Shown here in pieces: positions 34,971-46,300 of a DNA stretch of 53,162 nt. Both the position numbers and the translations under genes were made by a program. The notes below the pieces were generated by a model. That model saw only the letters and a list, made by a program, of their open reading frames with translations. It did not search any database and had not been told where the DNA came from. The DNA comes from Muribaculaceae bacterium (GTDB taxonomy: Bacteria > Bacteroidota > Bacteroidia > Bacteroidales > Muribaculaceae): contig VSPM01000011.1 of assembly GCA_009775365.1 (NCBI GenBank), positions 1 through 53,162 on the forward strand, read 5' to 3'. The first letter of the stretch is position 1. Each line of letters begins with the position of its first letter.

Positions 34971-37900
34971 ATGAGAAAGTATTATTATCTATTCTCGCTC
35001 TTTTCTGCAGTCACGGTAGCTCTTGGAGTTGCCGCTGCAATAGTGGCAGACCGCCCCGTGAGACCTTTGGCTAAACAGGTTTCGTCCGAGCGTCCCGCAG
35101 GAGTGCCCACAAGCCTTGAAGTGGCAGATCTTCCCTCGGTTTTTCGTAAGTCGTCTGTGGCGACGCCGGGCCGGGGTGTGTCAAAGGTTAACAGAGCGGC
35201 AGCGCGTGATGTGTCGTTTGGCGGTGCTCTTCACTATTCTTCGGCATGGACCGAGAGCAGCGCTTATGGTCTTTATTCATTTAAATCCAATCCGGGAAGC
35301 AATGAAAAGGTGTCATTGATTTCGGAATACTATTTCTTTGAGAAAGGGAATGGCGCAGTTTATGACAATGCCATACATGTGGTTGACTTCAGTGAGTGGG
35401 AAGGCGTAGTGTCTGTGAACTACAACAAGGTTAATATACTCACAGGAGAGTATGTTGATTATGAATCTATGCCGGATTTGTCTTTCTATACATATGATTG
35501 CGACTATGATCCTCTTACAGGCGGCGTAATAGGATGTTTCTCAAATGCTGACAATTCTGCCGTGGAGCTGGCTATGGTGGATTATGACACTCGTGCCCGC
35601 AAGACAATAAGCAAACTTCCCGACATCCTTTTTGCAGTTGGCGTCAACAGCAAGGGAGAGGTGTATGGCATAGACGGCGGTGGCGTTCTGCGCAAATATG
35701 ACCGCAATGATGGCTCTTCTACAGAAATTTTTTCTACAGGCTTGATCCCAAGCTATATGCAGTCGGCAACATTTGACCGTGAGACAGATTTGATGTATTG
35801 GGCTTTCACTAATGGCTCTGAAAGTGCATTATATGAAATCGATGTGACTGTTCCATCAATTACAAAACTTTACGATTTCGACAATAGCGAAGAGTTTACT
35901 TGTATCTATGTTCAGGAGGAATTCAATGGCGATGTTCCGGGCGTGGCAGATGGATTGTCGCTTGATTTCGGAGCAGGTGTGTCAGGTTCGGCCACTTTTA
36001 CACTTCCGTCTGTAAGCGCCTCCGGTGAGAGCCTTGGCGGAAATGTGGAATGGGCGCTTTATGCCAACGGTGTAATGAAGGCCGAAGGGAAAGGTAATCC
36101 GGGCGATGTTGTTAAGACTCGTGAGTTTACAGCTGAGGAAGGTGAAAACTGGTTTGTTGTGAAATGCTCGAATGAGGCCGGTGAGTCTGCTCCGTTGAAA
36201 GTGCGCCGCTGGATTGGCAAAGGACAGACAGAGGCACCTTCCAATCTTTCTACTGAAGTGAATGGCACTAAGGTTTCACTAAATTGGAATGCACCGGAGA
36301 AGGGCGTGCTCGATGCGTATTTTGAGCCATCGGAGCTTACTTATACGGTCACACGTTATCCGGAAGGGAAGGTTATTGCCGAGAATATTTCTCAGACCTC
36401 TTTAGAAGACAGCATGTCAATTACAAATCCGATAATTGTATGGTATGGAATAACCGCAAATAATGTAGGGTATAACAGTGATGAGGCGGTCAGCACTAAA
36501 ATACATGTAGGGGATGTTTTCAGTGCGCCGTGGTATGAAGATTTTGAGAATCCCGACAACTTTGAATTCTTTACAGTCATTGACTCAAATAATGACGGAC
36601 GTATATGGATGGTTGGTCTGCATCAGGGACTCAATCCTACAGGTTTTGCTTTCTGCAACACCAACAAATATGGCCTTCAGGGCATAGAATATAGTGATGA
36701 CTGGCTTTTGTCGCCGGAGATTGAACTCAGTGCGGATGATATTTATGAATTTGATTGCAAAGTATGGAGCGCGTGGGGCACGGCGGAAGAGATGGAAGTG
36801 GCGTTGGGTCAGGGAGATGACCCGACTGCTGCAGGCAAGTATGAGATGATAATTGAGCGCACACAGATTACACGCGTTTATGAAGATGCCCATTATTTTG
36901 CCAGAACATGGATACCGGCATCCGACGGACGTTACAGGGTGGCATTCCATGGAGTGACAGGAATAAACGGAAGCAATATCAATATTGATGAACTGCATCT
37001 GTATTCAGTTGGAAAGGCCGGCGGGCCTGCAGCTGTGGCAGACTTGACTGCAGTTCCTGATGCCAAAGGTGAAATCGGTGTGACTTTATCATTCACAACG
37101 CCTTCTCGCAATGCTGCAGACACGGATGCTGTGGCAGAACTGTCGAAAGTAGAGATTTTTCGTGACGGCGTAGTGGCCGGAGAATTTAATAATGTGAAGG
37201 CCGGTCAGTCATTGACATGGCATGACGATAACGCGGCCGAAGGCTCCAACACTTATCGTGTGGTTTGCTATTCCGGCGGTCTCAAGGGAATGTATGCCGA
37301 GGTACAGGCGTTTGCCGGATTTGATTTGCCGGCAAATCCGCTTAATCTCATGACCACAGACAAGGGGGATCGCCTTGAAATCACATGGGACGCTTCCGGC
37401 AATGTCGGTAAGAATGGAGGCTATGTTGATATTGATGAAGTTACATATACTGTCTATGCCATAGAGGGAATGTATGCGCAGCCGATAGCGGAGAACCTCA
37501 AGGAGACCACATATGTGGTTTCTAATACCGCAACCGGACCTCAGTCCCGTGTCATTTATGGAGTGGCGGCAATATGGGATGACTTGCTGGGAGATATTGA
37601 GGTTTCCAACACAGCAATTGTAGGCAAGCCTCATGCATTGCCATTTATGGAGACTTTCAATATGGCTAAGTGTAATAATGAAGGATGGGAACAGCCCGGC
37701 GATATAGAGCATAGATTCTATACTGATCCTGATGTCAGCTGTGATGCCGGCAGCACGTCTATGGGATGGGCTCCTGCTGTCGGTTATCGTGAAGCATGGC
37801 TGAATTCCGGAAAAATTGCTCCTGGCAATGCTGAAAATCTTAATCTTATCTTTGACTGGATGACTGCTCCTGAAGCAAATACAGTTATTGAGGTCATCGG

Positions 37901-39446
37901 AGTGGTTGATGCAAGTAATACAGTGGCTCTTGCAACAATTGATTGCAGTAAAAACACGGAAGAGGGCTGGCATACAGAAATAATCGACCTCAATAAGTGG
38001 CGTGATGCCGCCTCGATCAGTATCAAATTCCATGTTACTGGCAATGACCTGGGTTCATATATATGGCTTGACAGAATTCAGGTGCGTAATATACTTGGAA
38101 AAGATCTTATTGCCGGCCTTTCAGCCAAGAAGAGTTATGTGGCCGGAAAAGAGGATACGGTAAGTGTGAGAGTTGAGAACAATAGTTTTGACAGGGTAGA
38201 TGCATATAAAGTAAACCTGTATGTAGATGGTGATCTTTATGCTTCACGTGACGGTGAACCTCTTGACGGCATTTTGTCAGGCAATTTCTTCAGCACTGTA
38301 GACTTCGGTTATTCGCCAAGTGTGTTTGCCGGTGAAAATGCGTCGATACATGCGGAGGTTGTATTGGAAGGTGATATGGATATAGCCAACAATACTACAT
38401 CTCCATATGTTGTGAATGTGGTTGCCCCGGTGCTTGAGTCGCCGTCTTCGCTTGCGCTGGAAGAGCATGAGAGAGGGGTGGCCCTTTCATGGGTTGCTCC
38501 CGAGATTGTTGCTTCTGATGTAATGGAAGATTTTGAATCATATAATAATGGTGACTTAGTGTTTGGTAATTGGAAGACTTATGATGGCGACAAAGGACTT
38601 GCCTGCGGCATTAACGGAATAGATATGCCTCATGCGCAGGAGCCAATTGCCTTCATGGTGTTTAATCCGGAAGAGAGCGGGATGAATCTTGACAACCGTC
38701 CGCTATTTGCACCTATGACAGATGATCAGTATCTCATCGCTCAGACGGGATGGTATTCAAGCGCTTCTCACAATGATGACTGGCTGATTTCTCCCGAACT
38801 TTCAGGCGAAGCGCAGACAATAGAATTCCTGATGGCTAAGATAGAGGATTACTATAAAGAGACCTTTGAGATATATTATTCTCTCACAGATGATGAAATC
38901 TCTTCTTTCATACTTCTTGAATCCGGGGAGGTTGAGCTTACTGAATGGGATCTTTATTCGTATGACCTTCCGGAAGGGGCAAAATATTTCGCATTGCGTT
39001 ACACTGCAGCCGACCAGTTCATGATTATGATTGACGATCTTTCATATTCACCAAAAGTGCCTGAACTAAAAGGATATCGCATATATCGCAATGGCAGTCT
39101 GCTGACAGAAGTGCTTTCTGAAGAAACTTCATATAATGTCGAAGATGCAGATGCAAATAATGGAGAATACGCTGTTACGGCTGTATACGACATTGGCGAA
39201 TCGATGCCTTCAAATCGAGCTATTGTATCAGGTGTGGAAGATGTTCTTGTTTACTTGGAAATTGCAGGTAAGACAGGAGAAATTGTATGCCGGAATATTG
39301 AATCTGATTCAGTAGAGGTGTATAGCCTTGATGGGAAACTGGTTCGTTCAGTAACTGTAGATTCCGATGAAATACATATCAAGGTAGAGGCAGGTGTGTA
39401 TATGGTAAAAGCCGGTGAATATACAGTAAAAGTGATTGTAAAATAA
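34971..39446 (+). CDS. Giant T9SS cargo with choice-of-anchor J and fibronectin-type domains
   Basis: A 1491-residue exported protein. A signal helix (residues 1-26) precedes an N-terminal region of beta-propeller character (about 80-310; VYGIDGGGVLRKYD). Ig/FnIII-like domains (APSNLSTEVNGTKVSLNWNAP) alternate with at least two 'choice-of-anchor J' or cleaved-adhesin modules at about 530-680 (DDWLLSPEIELS near 576) and 1180-1340 (DDWLISPEL near 1269), with a third related one around 889. The tail (VEVYSLDGKLVRS, VEAGVYMVKAG, VIVK) is a type A sorting domain. It is likely a surface adhesin or gliding/biofilm-type protein; ligand unknown. Confidence 0.8.
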   Translation: MRKYYYLFSLFSAVTVALGVAAAIVADRPVRPLAKQVSSERPAGVPTSLEVADLPSVFRKSSVATPGRGVSKVNRAAARDVSFGGALHYSSAWTESSAYGLYSFKSNPGSNEKVSLISEYYFFEKGNGAVYDNAIHVVDFSEWEGVVSVNYNKVNILTGEYVDYESMPDLSFYTYDCDYDPLTGGVIGCFSNADNSAVELAMVDYDTRARKTISKLPDILFAVGVNSKGEVYGIDGGGVLRKYDRNDGSSTEIFSTGLIPSYMQSATFDRETDLMYWAFTNGSESALYEIDVTVPSITKLYDFDNSEEFTCIYVQEEFNGDVPGVADGLSLDFGAGVSGSATFTLPSVSASGESLGGNVEWALYANGVMKAEGKGNPGDVVKTREFTAEEGENWFVVKCSNEAGESAPLKVRRWIGKGQTEAPSNLSTEVNGTKVSLNWNAPEKGVLDAYFEPSELTYTVTRYPEGKVIAENISQTSLEDSMSITNPIIVWYGITANNVGYNSDEAVSTKIHVGDVFSAPWYEDFENPDNFEFFTVIDSNNDGRIWMVGLHQGLNPTGFAFCNTNKYGLQGIEYSDDWLLSPEIELSADDIYEFDCKVWSAWGTAEEMEVALGQGDDPTAAGKYEMIIERTQITRVYEDAHYFARTWIPASDGRYRVAFHGVTGINGSNINIDELHLYSVGKAGGPAAVADLTAVPDAKGEIGVTLSFTTPSRNAADTDAVAELSKVEIFRDGVVAGEFNNVKAGQSLTWHDDNAAEGSNTYRVVCYSGGLKGMYAEVQAFAGFDLPANPLNLMTTDKGDRLEITWDASGNVGKNGGYVDIDEVTYTVYAIEGMYAQPIAENLKETTYVVSNTATGPQSRVIYGVAAIWDDLLGDIEVSNTAIVGKPHALPFMETFNMAKCNNEGWEQPGDIEHRFYTDPDVSCDAGSTSMGWAPAVGYREAWLNSGKIAPGNAENLNLIFDWMTAPEANTVIEVIGVVDASNTVALATIDCSKNTEEGWHTEIIDLNKWRDAASISIKFHVTGNDLGSYIWLDRIQVRNILGKDLIAGLSAKKSYVAGKEDTVSVRVENNSFDRVDAYKVNLYVDGDLYASRDGEPLDGILSGNFFSTVDFGYSPSVFAGENASIHAEVVLEGDMDIANNTTSPYVVNVVAPVLESPSSLALEEHERGVALSWVAPEIVASDVMEDFESYNNGDLVFGNWKTYDGDKGLACGINGIDMPHAQEPIAFMVFNPEESGMNLDNRPLFAPMTDDQYLIAQTGWYSSASHNDDWLISPELSGEAQTIEFLMAKIEDYYKETFEIYYSLTDDEISSFILLESGEVELTEWDLYSYDLPEGAKYFALRYTAADQFMIMIDDLSYSPKVPELKGYRIYRNGSLLTEVLSEETSYNVEDADANNGEYAVTAVYDIGESMPSNRAIVSGVEDVLVYLEIAGKTGEIVCRNIESDSVEVYSLDGKLVRSVTVDSDEIHIKVEAGVYMVKAGEYTVKVIVK

Positions 39447-39472
39447 TGACTAAATATCTGTAAATAATCATT

Positions 39473-39528
39473 TTCAATAAATAATCAGGGTGTGTCAAAA
39501 TTTTGACACACCCTGATTATTTATTGAA
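39473..39528. terminator. 56-bp perfect palindrome between convergent genes
   Basis: Bases 39473-39500 are the exact reverse complement of 39501-39528, with no loop. Core arms include AATCAGGGTGTGTCAAAA. It lies 26 bp past the stop of the giant cargo gene and includes the last codons of the leftward Rpn pseudogene. A transcript in either direction would form a very strong hairpin, so it probably ends both, but it could also extrude as a cruciform. Confidence 0.85.
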
Positions 39529-39888
39529 TTAACCTCTTCTTTGGATAGCCCGGTTACCGAACAGATCATTTCGATGCTGACGTTGTGTCTCAACATATTT
39601 CCTGCAATTGCAAATCTTTCATCTCTTTGACCTTTTTCGATTCCCTGCCTTATGCCTTTTTCGATTCCTTTATCATATCCTTTCTCAAAATTTTCAGTCC
39701 TTGCAAGTTCAAGATTGTGCCTAAAATTTTTCATTCTCAGATAAGAATCACTGTATGCGATGGCCTCTGCAGGTTCCATGACAAGATTTTCGGTCTTCGG
39801 AGCCGAAAATGCGCTTGAATCCGAAATCTGTCTGAAGATTTATGAATTAAGTCTGAGGGACGAGATTATTCAACTTAAAGTCTTTCAT
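39495..39888 (-). pseudogene. Internally deleted Rpn-family nuclease/transposase gene
   Basis: The head, reading from ATG 39886-39888, resembles the start of PD-(D/E)XK Rpn proteins (FINLQTDFGFKRIFGSED) but has an in-frame TAA after 13 codons. The tail at 39495-39779 has the classic Rpn ending: a glycine-lysine-glutamate repeat (GYDKGIEKGIRQGIEKGQ) and the small helical SVTGLSKEEV motif. The two are in different frames and about 200 residues of the middle, including the nuclease core, are missing. The last codons lie inside the 56-bp palindrome. It is a dead gene. Confidence 0.7.
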
Positions 39889-39931
39889 GTTGCTAAATTA
39901 CAAAATTTTTTAGGATGCTACAAAAAATTAG

Positions 39932-39939
39932 TAAATTTG
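39932..39939 (+). promoter_or_regulatory. Possible -7 promoter element for tex
   Basis: TAAATTTG matches TAnnTTTG, 25 bp before the tex ATG. No strong -33 was found at normal spacing; the AT-rich DNA between it and the Rpn pseudogene offers only weak matches. Confidence 0.4.
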
Positions 39940-39964
39940 TATTTTATAACACTTAAAGAATAAT

Positions 39965-42130
39965 ATGATTTCTGAATATATATGCAAGGAGGTCGCGCTA
40001 AGACTTGAGTTGCCGCTGAAAGGAGTTAAGGCCACGATTGAGTTGCTTGATGAAGGTGCGACAGTGCCGTTTATCAGCCGCTATAGGAAGGAGCGTACCG
40101 GCTCTTTTGATGAAGTGGCAGTGCGGTCAGTGGAATCAATGCTCAAGACTGTGAGGGAGCTTGTGGCAAGAAAAGAGTTTGTGGAAGAGGCTATCAGGGA
40201 GTCCGGTGGAATGACTCCGGATATTGCCCGTCGTCTTTCGGAGGCTTCGTCGCTTACAGAAGTGGAAGATATCTATGCTCCTTTCAAACCCAAGAAGCGA
40301 ACTCGAGCAACTATTGCGAGAGAGAAAGGGCTTGAGGCTTTGGCAAAAATTATAATGGCAGGCAGATGTGATAACTTAGAAGTGTCGGCACATAGATTTG
40401 TCGGCAAGAATGGAGTGGAAAATGCTGATGATGCTTTAGAGGGGGTCTCCGACATAATCGCGGAATGGGCCTCTGAATCCACCCGCCTTCGCAATATCAC
40501 CCGCAATTCTTACACCCGCAGTGCATCGATAACATGTGTTGTAGCCAAAGGGAAGGAGAAAGAACTTGCGGAGTCTCCGTTTGCTGGTTACGGCGAATTT
40601 TCTCAAACTGTGAGAAGAATGCCGTCTCACCAGTATCTTGCATTGCGTCGTGCCGAGAAAGAGGGTCTTGTGAAGGTGAAATACACGCTCGGAGACAGCA
40701 GCGATTCTCTTGACGATGCTTTGTGCCGTGCATTTGTGCCAAAACAAGCGGGAAAAGAGTGCAGTGGCTTGATATGCAGGGCGGTGGAGGATGCCTCTAA
40801 GCGTCTTTTACGCCCCTCGGTAGAGAATGAAGTGTCGGCAAAACTTAAAGAGGAGGCCGACCGCGTAGCAATTGAAATATTTGCCGGCAATCTGCGCCAA
40901 TTGCTTTTAGCATCGCCATTGAAAGGGAAGAGAGTTCTTGCCATAGACCCCGGCTATCGCACCGGATGTAAGGTTGTGGCTCTTGACTCGCAAGGTAATC
41001 TGCTTGACGAAGGGGTTATTTTCCCTGTGCCTCCGCGATCTGACATAGATGGCGCGAGAAGCACTCTTGACAGGCTTATAAAGCGACACCGGCTTGAGGT
41101 GGTGGCTTTAGGCAATGGCACTGCTTCGCGTGAAACAGAAAAATTTGTGAAGGAGAGTGGCCTTTTAAGCCCAGACAAGGTGTATGTGGTAAGCGAGAAC
41201 GGAGCTTCTGTTTATTCTGCCTCCGAATTGGCTCGAAAGGAATTCCCCGATAAGGATGTCACGGTGAGGGGTGCTGTTTCGATAGGCCGGCGTCTTATCG
41301 ACCCATTGGCGGAACTTGTGAAAATAGACCCGAAATCGATAGGCGTAGGGCAATATCAGCATGATGTAGACCAGACAGAATTAAAAAATGCGCTCGACTA
41401 CACGGTGATGAGTTGTGTGAATTCCGTAGGTATAGATGTCAACACAGCCTCGGAGAAGTTGCTTTCTTATGTGTCAGGCATTGGCCCGGCATTGGCCTCC
41501 AATATAGTGGCTTACAGGGCGGCAAACGGAGACTTCCATTCCCGTAAGGAACTCAAGAAAGTTCCCAGGCTTGGTGACAAGGCTTTTGAACTTGCCGCCG
41601 GATTTCTTAGGGTGCCTGATGGTAAAGAGCCGCTTGACAACACCGGGATTCATCCCGAAAGTTATGGCGTGGTTGAATCAATGGCCCGTAGTCTCGGTGC
41701 AAAGGTAGCTGATTTGCCAGCCAACGAGTCATTGCTCTCAAAAATTGATGCCGGGAAGATGGCTGCTGCCGGAATTGGCGGTTTGGAGACAATCAAAGAT
41801 ATTGTCGCGGAGTTACGCAAACCAGGGAGAGACCCTCGTGTTGACGGCGACAACGAAGCGTTTGTGGCCGGAGTAGGTAGTTTCGATGAATTGAGAGAAG
41901 GTATGACTCTCCCCGGAATTGTAAACAATATCACAGCCTTCGGTGCGTTTGTTGACCTTGGCATAAAAGAGAACGGGCTCATTCACATCTCTAAGATGTC
42001 GCGGAAGCGTATCAATTCAGTAGGCGAAGTGCTTCGCCTGGGTCAGAGAATTGAGGTTACGGTGATAGATGTCGACCCGATAAGGCATCGCATATCGCTG
42101 TCACTTTTGGAAAATGACAAACGAGATTGA
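39965..42130 (+). CDS. tex: Tex-family RNA-binding transcription accessory protein
   Basis: A 721-residue cytosolic protein with the full Tex order. The N-terminal helical domain carries VPFISRYRKERTGSFDE. The YqgF-like RNase H fold at about 310-430 contains AIDPGYRTGCKVVALD. Helix-hairpin-helix motifs lie at about 500-570 (YVSGIGPALASNIVAYR), and an S1 domain at about 645-715 (GAFVDLGIKENGLIHISKMS). It binds nucleic acid and affects transcription and stress survival in other bacteria. The length is normal and the gene looks intact. It is rightward and convergent with the RND efflux operon. Confidence 0.94.
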   Translation: MISEYICKEVALRLELPLKGVKATIELLDEGATVPFISRYRKERTGSFDEVAVRSVESMLKTVRELVARKEFVEEAIRESGGMTPDIARRLSEASSLTEVEDIYAPFKPKKRTRATIAREKGLEALAKIIMAGRCDNLEVSAHRFVGKNGVENADDALEGVSDIIAEWASESTRLRNITRNSYTRSASITCVVAKGKEKELAESPFAGYGEFSQTVRRMPSHQYLALRRAEKEGLVKVKYTLGDSSDSLDDALCRAFVPKQAGKECSGLICRAVEDASKRLLRPSVENEVSAKLKEEADRVAIEIFAGNLRQLLLASPLKGKRVLAIDPGYRTGCKVVALDSQGNLLDEGVIFPVPPRSDIDGARSTLDRLIKRHRLEVVALGNGTASRETEKFVKESGLLSPDKVYVVSENGASVYSASELARKEFPDKDVTVRGAVSIGRRLIDPLAELVKIDPKSIGVGQYQHDVDQTELKNALDYTVMSCVNSVGIDVNTASEKLLSYVSGIGPALASNIVAYRAANGDFHSRKELKKVPRLGDKAFELAAGFLRVPDGKEPLDNTGIHPESYGVVESMARSLGAKVADLPANESLLSKIDAGKMAAAGIGGLETIKDIVAELRKPGRDPRVDGDNEAFVAGVGSFDELREGMTLPGIVNNITAFGAFVDLGIKENGLIHISKMSRKRINSVGEVLRLGQRIEVTVIDVDPIRHRISLSLLENDKRD

Positions 42131-42170
42131 CGCGCTCTTAGTGTTGCACACCTTTTGATGACAGGAATGC

Positions 42171-43346
42171 TTAATCGCTTATCTGCTGAAGATCAAGGAG
42201 TGTGCTGGCTGCCTCATAGCGCAATGTGAGCAGGTCAAGTCCGGCTTGTTTGAAATAATTGCGTTCGTTAAGATAGTCTATGAGGGTGATGACACCACCC
42301 TTGTAGGCTTTCATTAGCAATAGGTTGTTGCCGGAGTCTTCCAATATGGGGCGAATTTCGTCAATTCTGTTTTTGAGTAGCGAAAGACGCTTCAATCCTC
42401 CTTTGATTTTCTCAGATGCAGCAATCTTTGCGGCCTCTGCTTTATGGGTGGCGGCCACAGTTGCTGCCTTGGCAGCCTTTTTCTTGTTGCGTGAAGAGAA
42501 AAGAGGAATTGAGATTCCCAACGATGCTCCATTGAAGTGTATTCCCTCTTCAAAAGCATGTTGATAGCCAATGGATATGCCGGGGAGAGATTCCATTGAA
42601 GCCGCCTTCTCCTCCTTTATGGCGGCTTCCGCTTCTGCACGGGCGGCTATCACTTCCGGAGAATTTTCACCATCGTTCATTGACGGGGGGTCAAGTGCCG
42701 GAAAATCACAGTTCATCCCTTTTAAAAGTGCAGAGCAGTCGCCTCCATATATTGACGACAAGGAAGACACGGTCTCTTCCCGTCCCGACATAATTTCGGC
42801 TATCTGGGAATTAAGAGATGCACGCTCAAGTTTAAGCTTGTTGAGATCTATTTTTGTCATCTCTCCGCCTCGTTCCGCGTTAGCCGCCAGTGTCATGATT
42901 GAATCATTGACGGAATTCACATTTTTCAGTAATTCCAGTTGTTTCTCCTGAAGCACATAGTCAAGCAGAAGACGTTTGATTTCAATTAGCCGCTCACGTT
43001 TTATCATGTTTGCACCGGCTTCTGCAACCATAATTTTACCTGCATTCACATTGCGGCGTGCAGAATACACACCGGGCCATTCAAGCCCCCATGACAGCCC
43101 TGCGCCCCAGCGGTTGGTTTCTCCTGCCGGCGCGAACAGATACTCGCCCTCTATTTCCGGGTCCGGGAGATTGGCCTCTGTTTTTAGAGCCTCTTTCAGT
43201 GCTTCATTGTCAAGATACAAACTTTGCATCGACGGGTCGGATTCAAGAATGCGCAAAGCCACATTCTCAGGCGACTCTGCCCGTGACGATGTGAATGATG
43301 CAAGGGTTAAAAGAATTGCTGACAGATGATATATTATTGATTTCAT
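42171..43346 (-). CDS. TolC-family outer-membrane efflux channel of a metal RND system
   Basis: A 391-residue exported protein with a signal peptide (about 23 residues) and long amphipathic helices rich in Ala/Glu/Lys/Leu, typical of TolC/CusC channels (DPEIEGEYLFAPAG, YQHAFEEGIHFNGASLGISIPLFSSRNKKKAAKA, in pieces). Slightly shorter than TolC, as in many Bacteroidetes CusC-like channels. Its ATG overlaps the pump stop by four bases (ATGA). It would complete the tripartite system. It is the last gene of the leftward operon. Confidence 0.85.
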   Translation of the reverse strand: MKSIIYHLSAILLTLASFTSSRAESPENVALRILESDPSMQSLYLDNEALKEALKTEANLPDPEIEGEYLFAPAGETNRWGAGLSWGLEWPGVYSARRNVNAGKIMVAEAGANMIKRERLIEIKRLLLDYVLQEKQLELLKNVNSVNDSIMTLAANAERGGEMTKIDLNKLKLERASLNSQIAEIMSGREETVSSLSSIYGGDCSALLKGMNCDFPALDPPSMNDGENSPEVIAARAEAEAAIKEEKAASMESLPGISIGYQHAFEEGIHFNGASLGISIPLFSSRNKKKAAKAATVAATHKAEAAKIAASEKIKGGLKRLSLLKNRIDEIRPILEDSGNNLLLMKAYKGGVITLIDYLNERNYFKQAGLDLLTLRYEAASTLLDLQQISD

Positions 43347-46300
43347 TGCTGTTCTTTTCTGTTGATTATGTTGTAGACTGCGGGGACTACAAAAATATTT
43401 AGAATGGTTGAAGATATCAGGCCGCCCAGAATCACAGTGGCCATAGGGGCTTGGATTTCATTACCCGGGCTTGATGCTCTGAGGGCAAGTGGCACGAGGG
43501 CCAGGGCAGAGGTCAAGGCGGTCATGAGAATAGGGTTCAGTCGGTCGAGCGAGCCTGTTATCACTCGTTCATGAAGCGGTGTGCCATATGTTTTCAAAGA
43601 ATTGTAGTGAGAGATCAGAAGCATTCCGTTGCGGGTAGAGATTCCGAGCAAGGAAATGAATCCGATGATTGCAGGAATGTTGATGTCACTTCCGGTTATC
43701 CACAGAATAAGGATTCCTCCGATCATTGCCAAAGGCATGTTCAGAAGTATTACGCATGACTGCGCCACATTCTTGAATTCAGCGTATAGCAAGAAAAATA
43801 TAATCAGGATTGCTCCGAGTGATGTCAGCATCAAAGTGCGCGACGCCGATTCCTCGCTCTCGAACTGTCCGCCATAGGTTATTGAGTAACCTTCCGGCAA
43901 ATTTACATTGGAGTTGATTGCCGCGCGGATGTCGTTTACCGCGCCACGCAGGTCGCGGTCGGAGGTGTTGGCCGACACTATCAGCCTTCTCGACACATTC
44001 TCTCGGTTCACAGTGCTTGGCCCTGAAGATGAAACAATGTCGGCTACATTCGACAAGGGAACAGGCCCTGCATAAGTGTCAATCATCAGGTCGCCCAGGT
44101 TTTCAAGATTCCCTCTTGCATTGTCAGGCACTCTCAGTGTCACATCGTATGGCAGTCCCTCGGAATACACTTGTGACACCGGCATTCCGGCGAGAGCCAC
44201 ATTTACAAAACGGGAAAACTCAGGTATGGTTATGCCGTAGCGCGCCAGCATGTCGCGCCGGGGCCTGATGTCGATTTGCGGTCGAGGAATCTGTTGCTCG
44301 ATATTGATGTCTACTATCCCGTCTACGTCGGCTATGTTGTTTTGGATTTCCTTGCCTATGGAATAGAGGCGGTCAAGATCGGGGCCGAAGATCTTAATTG
44401 CTATCTGAGCCTCGCTTCCTGAAAGCATTGCGTCAAGGCGGTGGCTGATGGGCTGTCCGATTTCGACGGTTACGCCCGGAAGGGTCTGGAGGCGATGTCT
44501 GATATCGTCCATAACTTCGCTTCGAGTGCGGCCTGATTCAAGAGAATATGGCACTTCGATTTCAGATACGTTTGAGCCTAATGAGTGTTCGTCGAGTTCT
44601 GCACGGCCTGTTTTGCGGGCTGTGAGAATAACTTCAGGCACTTCTGAAATAAGTTTTTCCGCGCGGTCTCCTATGCTGTCGCTAAGTTCAAGAGAAATTC
44701 CCGGGAGAGCGCTTACGTTGACGGTGAACGACCCTTCGTTGAATGAGGGCAGGAAGCTTCGTCCGAGATTCGGAAGAACCACTGCGGCAAGAACCAGGAA
44801 CAGGGCTGTTATTGCAAACAATGGTGCGGGATGGTTAAGCGCCTTTACGAGCACCAGGCGATAAAAAACTCCGAGCTTGCGGGTCACAAATGGTTCTTTC
44901 TCCTCTTTCATCTCTTTGTTGCCTTTGTCGAGAAGGAACAGGCATAACACGGGAGTGAGTGTGAGTGCTACAATAGTTGAGGCTACAAGCGAGATTATGA
45001 AAGATACTCCGAGAGGAATGAGCATTCTTCCCTCCATTCCATTTAGGAAGAAAAGAGGAAGGAAGCTGGCTATTATTATCAGGGAAGAGTTGAGTATAGG
45101 CATTCTCACCTCTCTCGAAGCCTCAAACACAATTGTCATTGCAGGCCGGCGTAAGTTGGGAGGCAGGTTGCGGTTTATTCGCAGCCGGCGGTACACGTTC
45201 TCTACATCCACAATTGCATCGTCTACGAGCGAGCCTATGGCAATAGCAATGCCGCCGAGAGTCATGGTGTTGATGGTCAGATTAAAGAGATGCAGAATCA
45301 GCAATGTTATAATAACCGACATGGGGAGAGCCACTGCAGAAATCAGTGTGGTGCGGAAATTCATCAGGAATATGAAAAGCACTATAATCACGAAGATTGC
45401 TCCCTCAAACAGCGATGACTGGAGATTAGATATAGAGTTCCCAATGAAATCTGACTGCCTGAATATTTCGGTGTTGACATTCACTCCTGCCGGTAAGGTT
45501 TGAGAGATTATGTCAAGTTCTTCTATGATATGGTCAGTCAGACTGATAGAACCGGCCCCGGGCTGTTTTGTGACAGTGAGAAACACTGCGGGGTGGGCGT
45601 TGAGCGAAGCTTTACCTATCTCCGGAGTCTTGGAGCCTATTGAAATGTCGGCAATGTCGCTGAGTATTACAGGCGCGTCGCCACCTCTGATCACTGCCTT
45701 GCCCATTTCTTCGGCATCAGCGGTGGAGAGGGAAGCCTTCATGAGGTATTCATTGCCATAGTCATAAAGGATTCCTCCCGATGCGTTTGCGTTGAAATTT
45801 TCGAGTGCGTCTACGGTTTCGGTAAGAGTGATTCCGAGATGCCTCATCTTTTCAGGGCGCAAAGTTATTCTGTATTCTTCTACTTCCCCTCCCATAACCG
45901 ACACCGAAGACACGCCGCCGATGGCGAGAATGCGCGGGCGGATTTTTCTGTCGGCTATAGAGCGCAGTTCCCCGGGAGAGATTGTGTCAGAGGTCAAGCC
46001 GACAATTAGTATTTCACCCAGAATTGATGATTGTGGGCCAAGCGTAGGGATTCCTGCTCCAGGCGGCAACACCGACTGGAGAGCCGGAAGTTTTTCTGCC
46101 ACAGCCTGTCGAGCCGCCGCCACGTCGGTGTCCCAGTCAAACTCCACCCACACCACAGAAAAGCCTGTGGCTGATGAACTTCTCACCCGCCTTACGCCTG
46201 CCGCGCCATTGAGCGATGTTTCGACAGGGAACGTCACCAACTGCTCCACTTCCTCCGGAGCCATGCCGGGAGCCTCTGTCATGACCACTACTGTCGGGGC

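Noticed and set aside
37209..38033. 274-codon leftward ORF in the 1491-residue gene
   Set aside because: It is antisense to a continuous, domain-rich coding region and has no recognisable domain.
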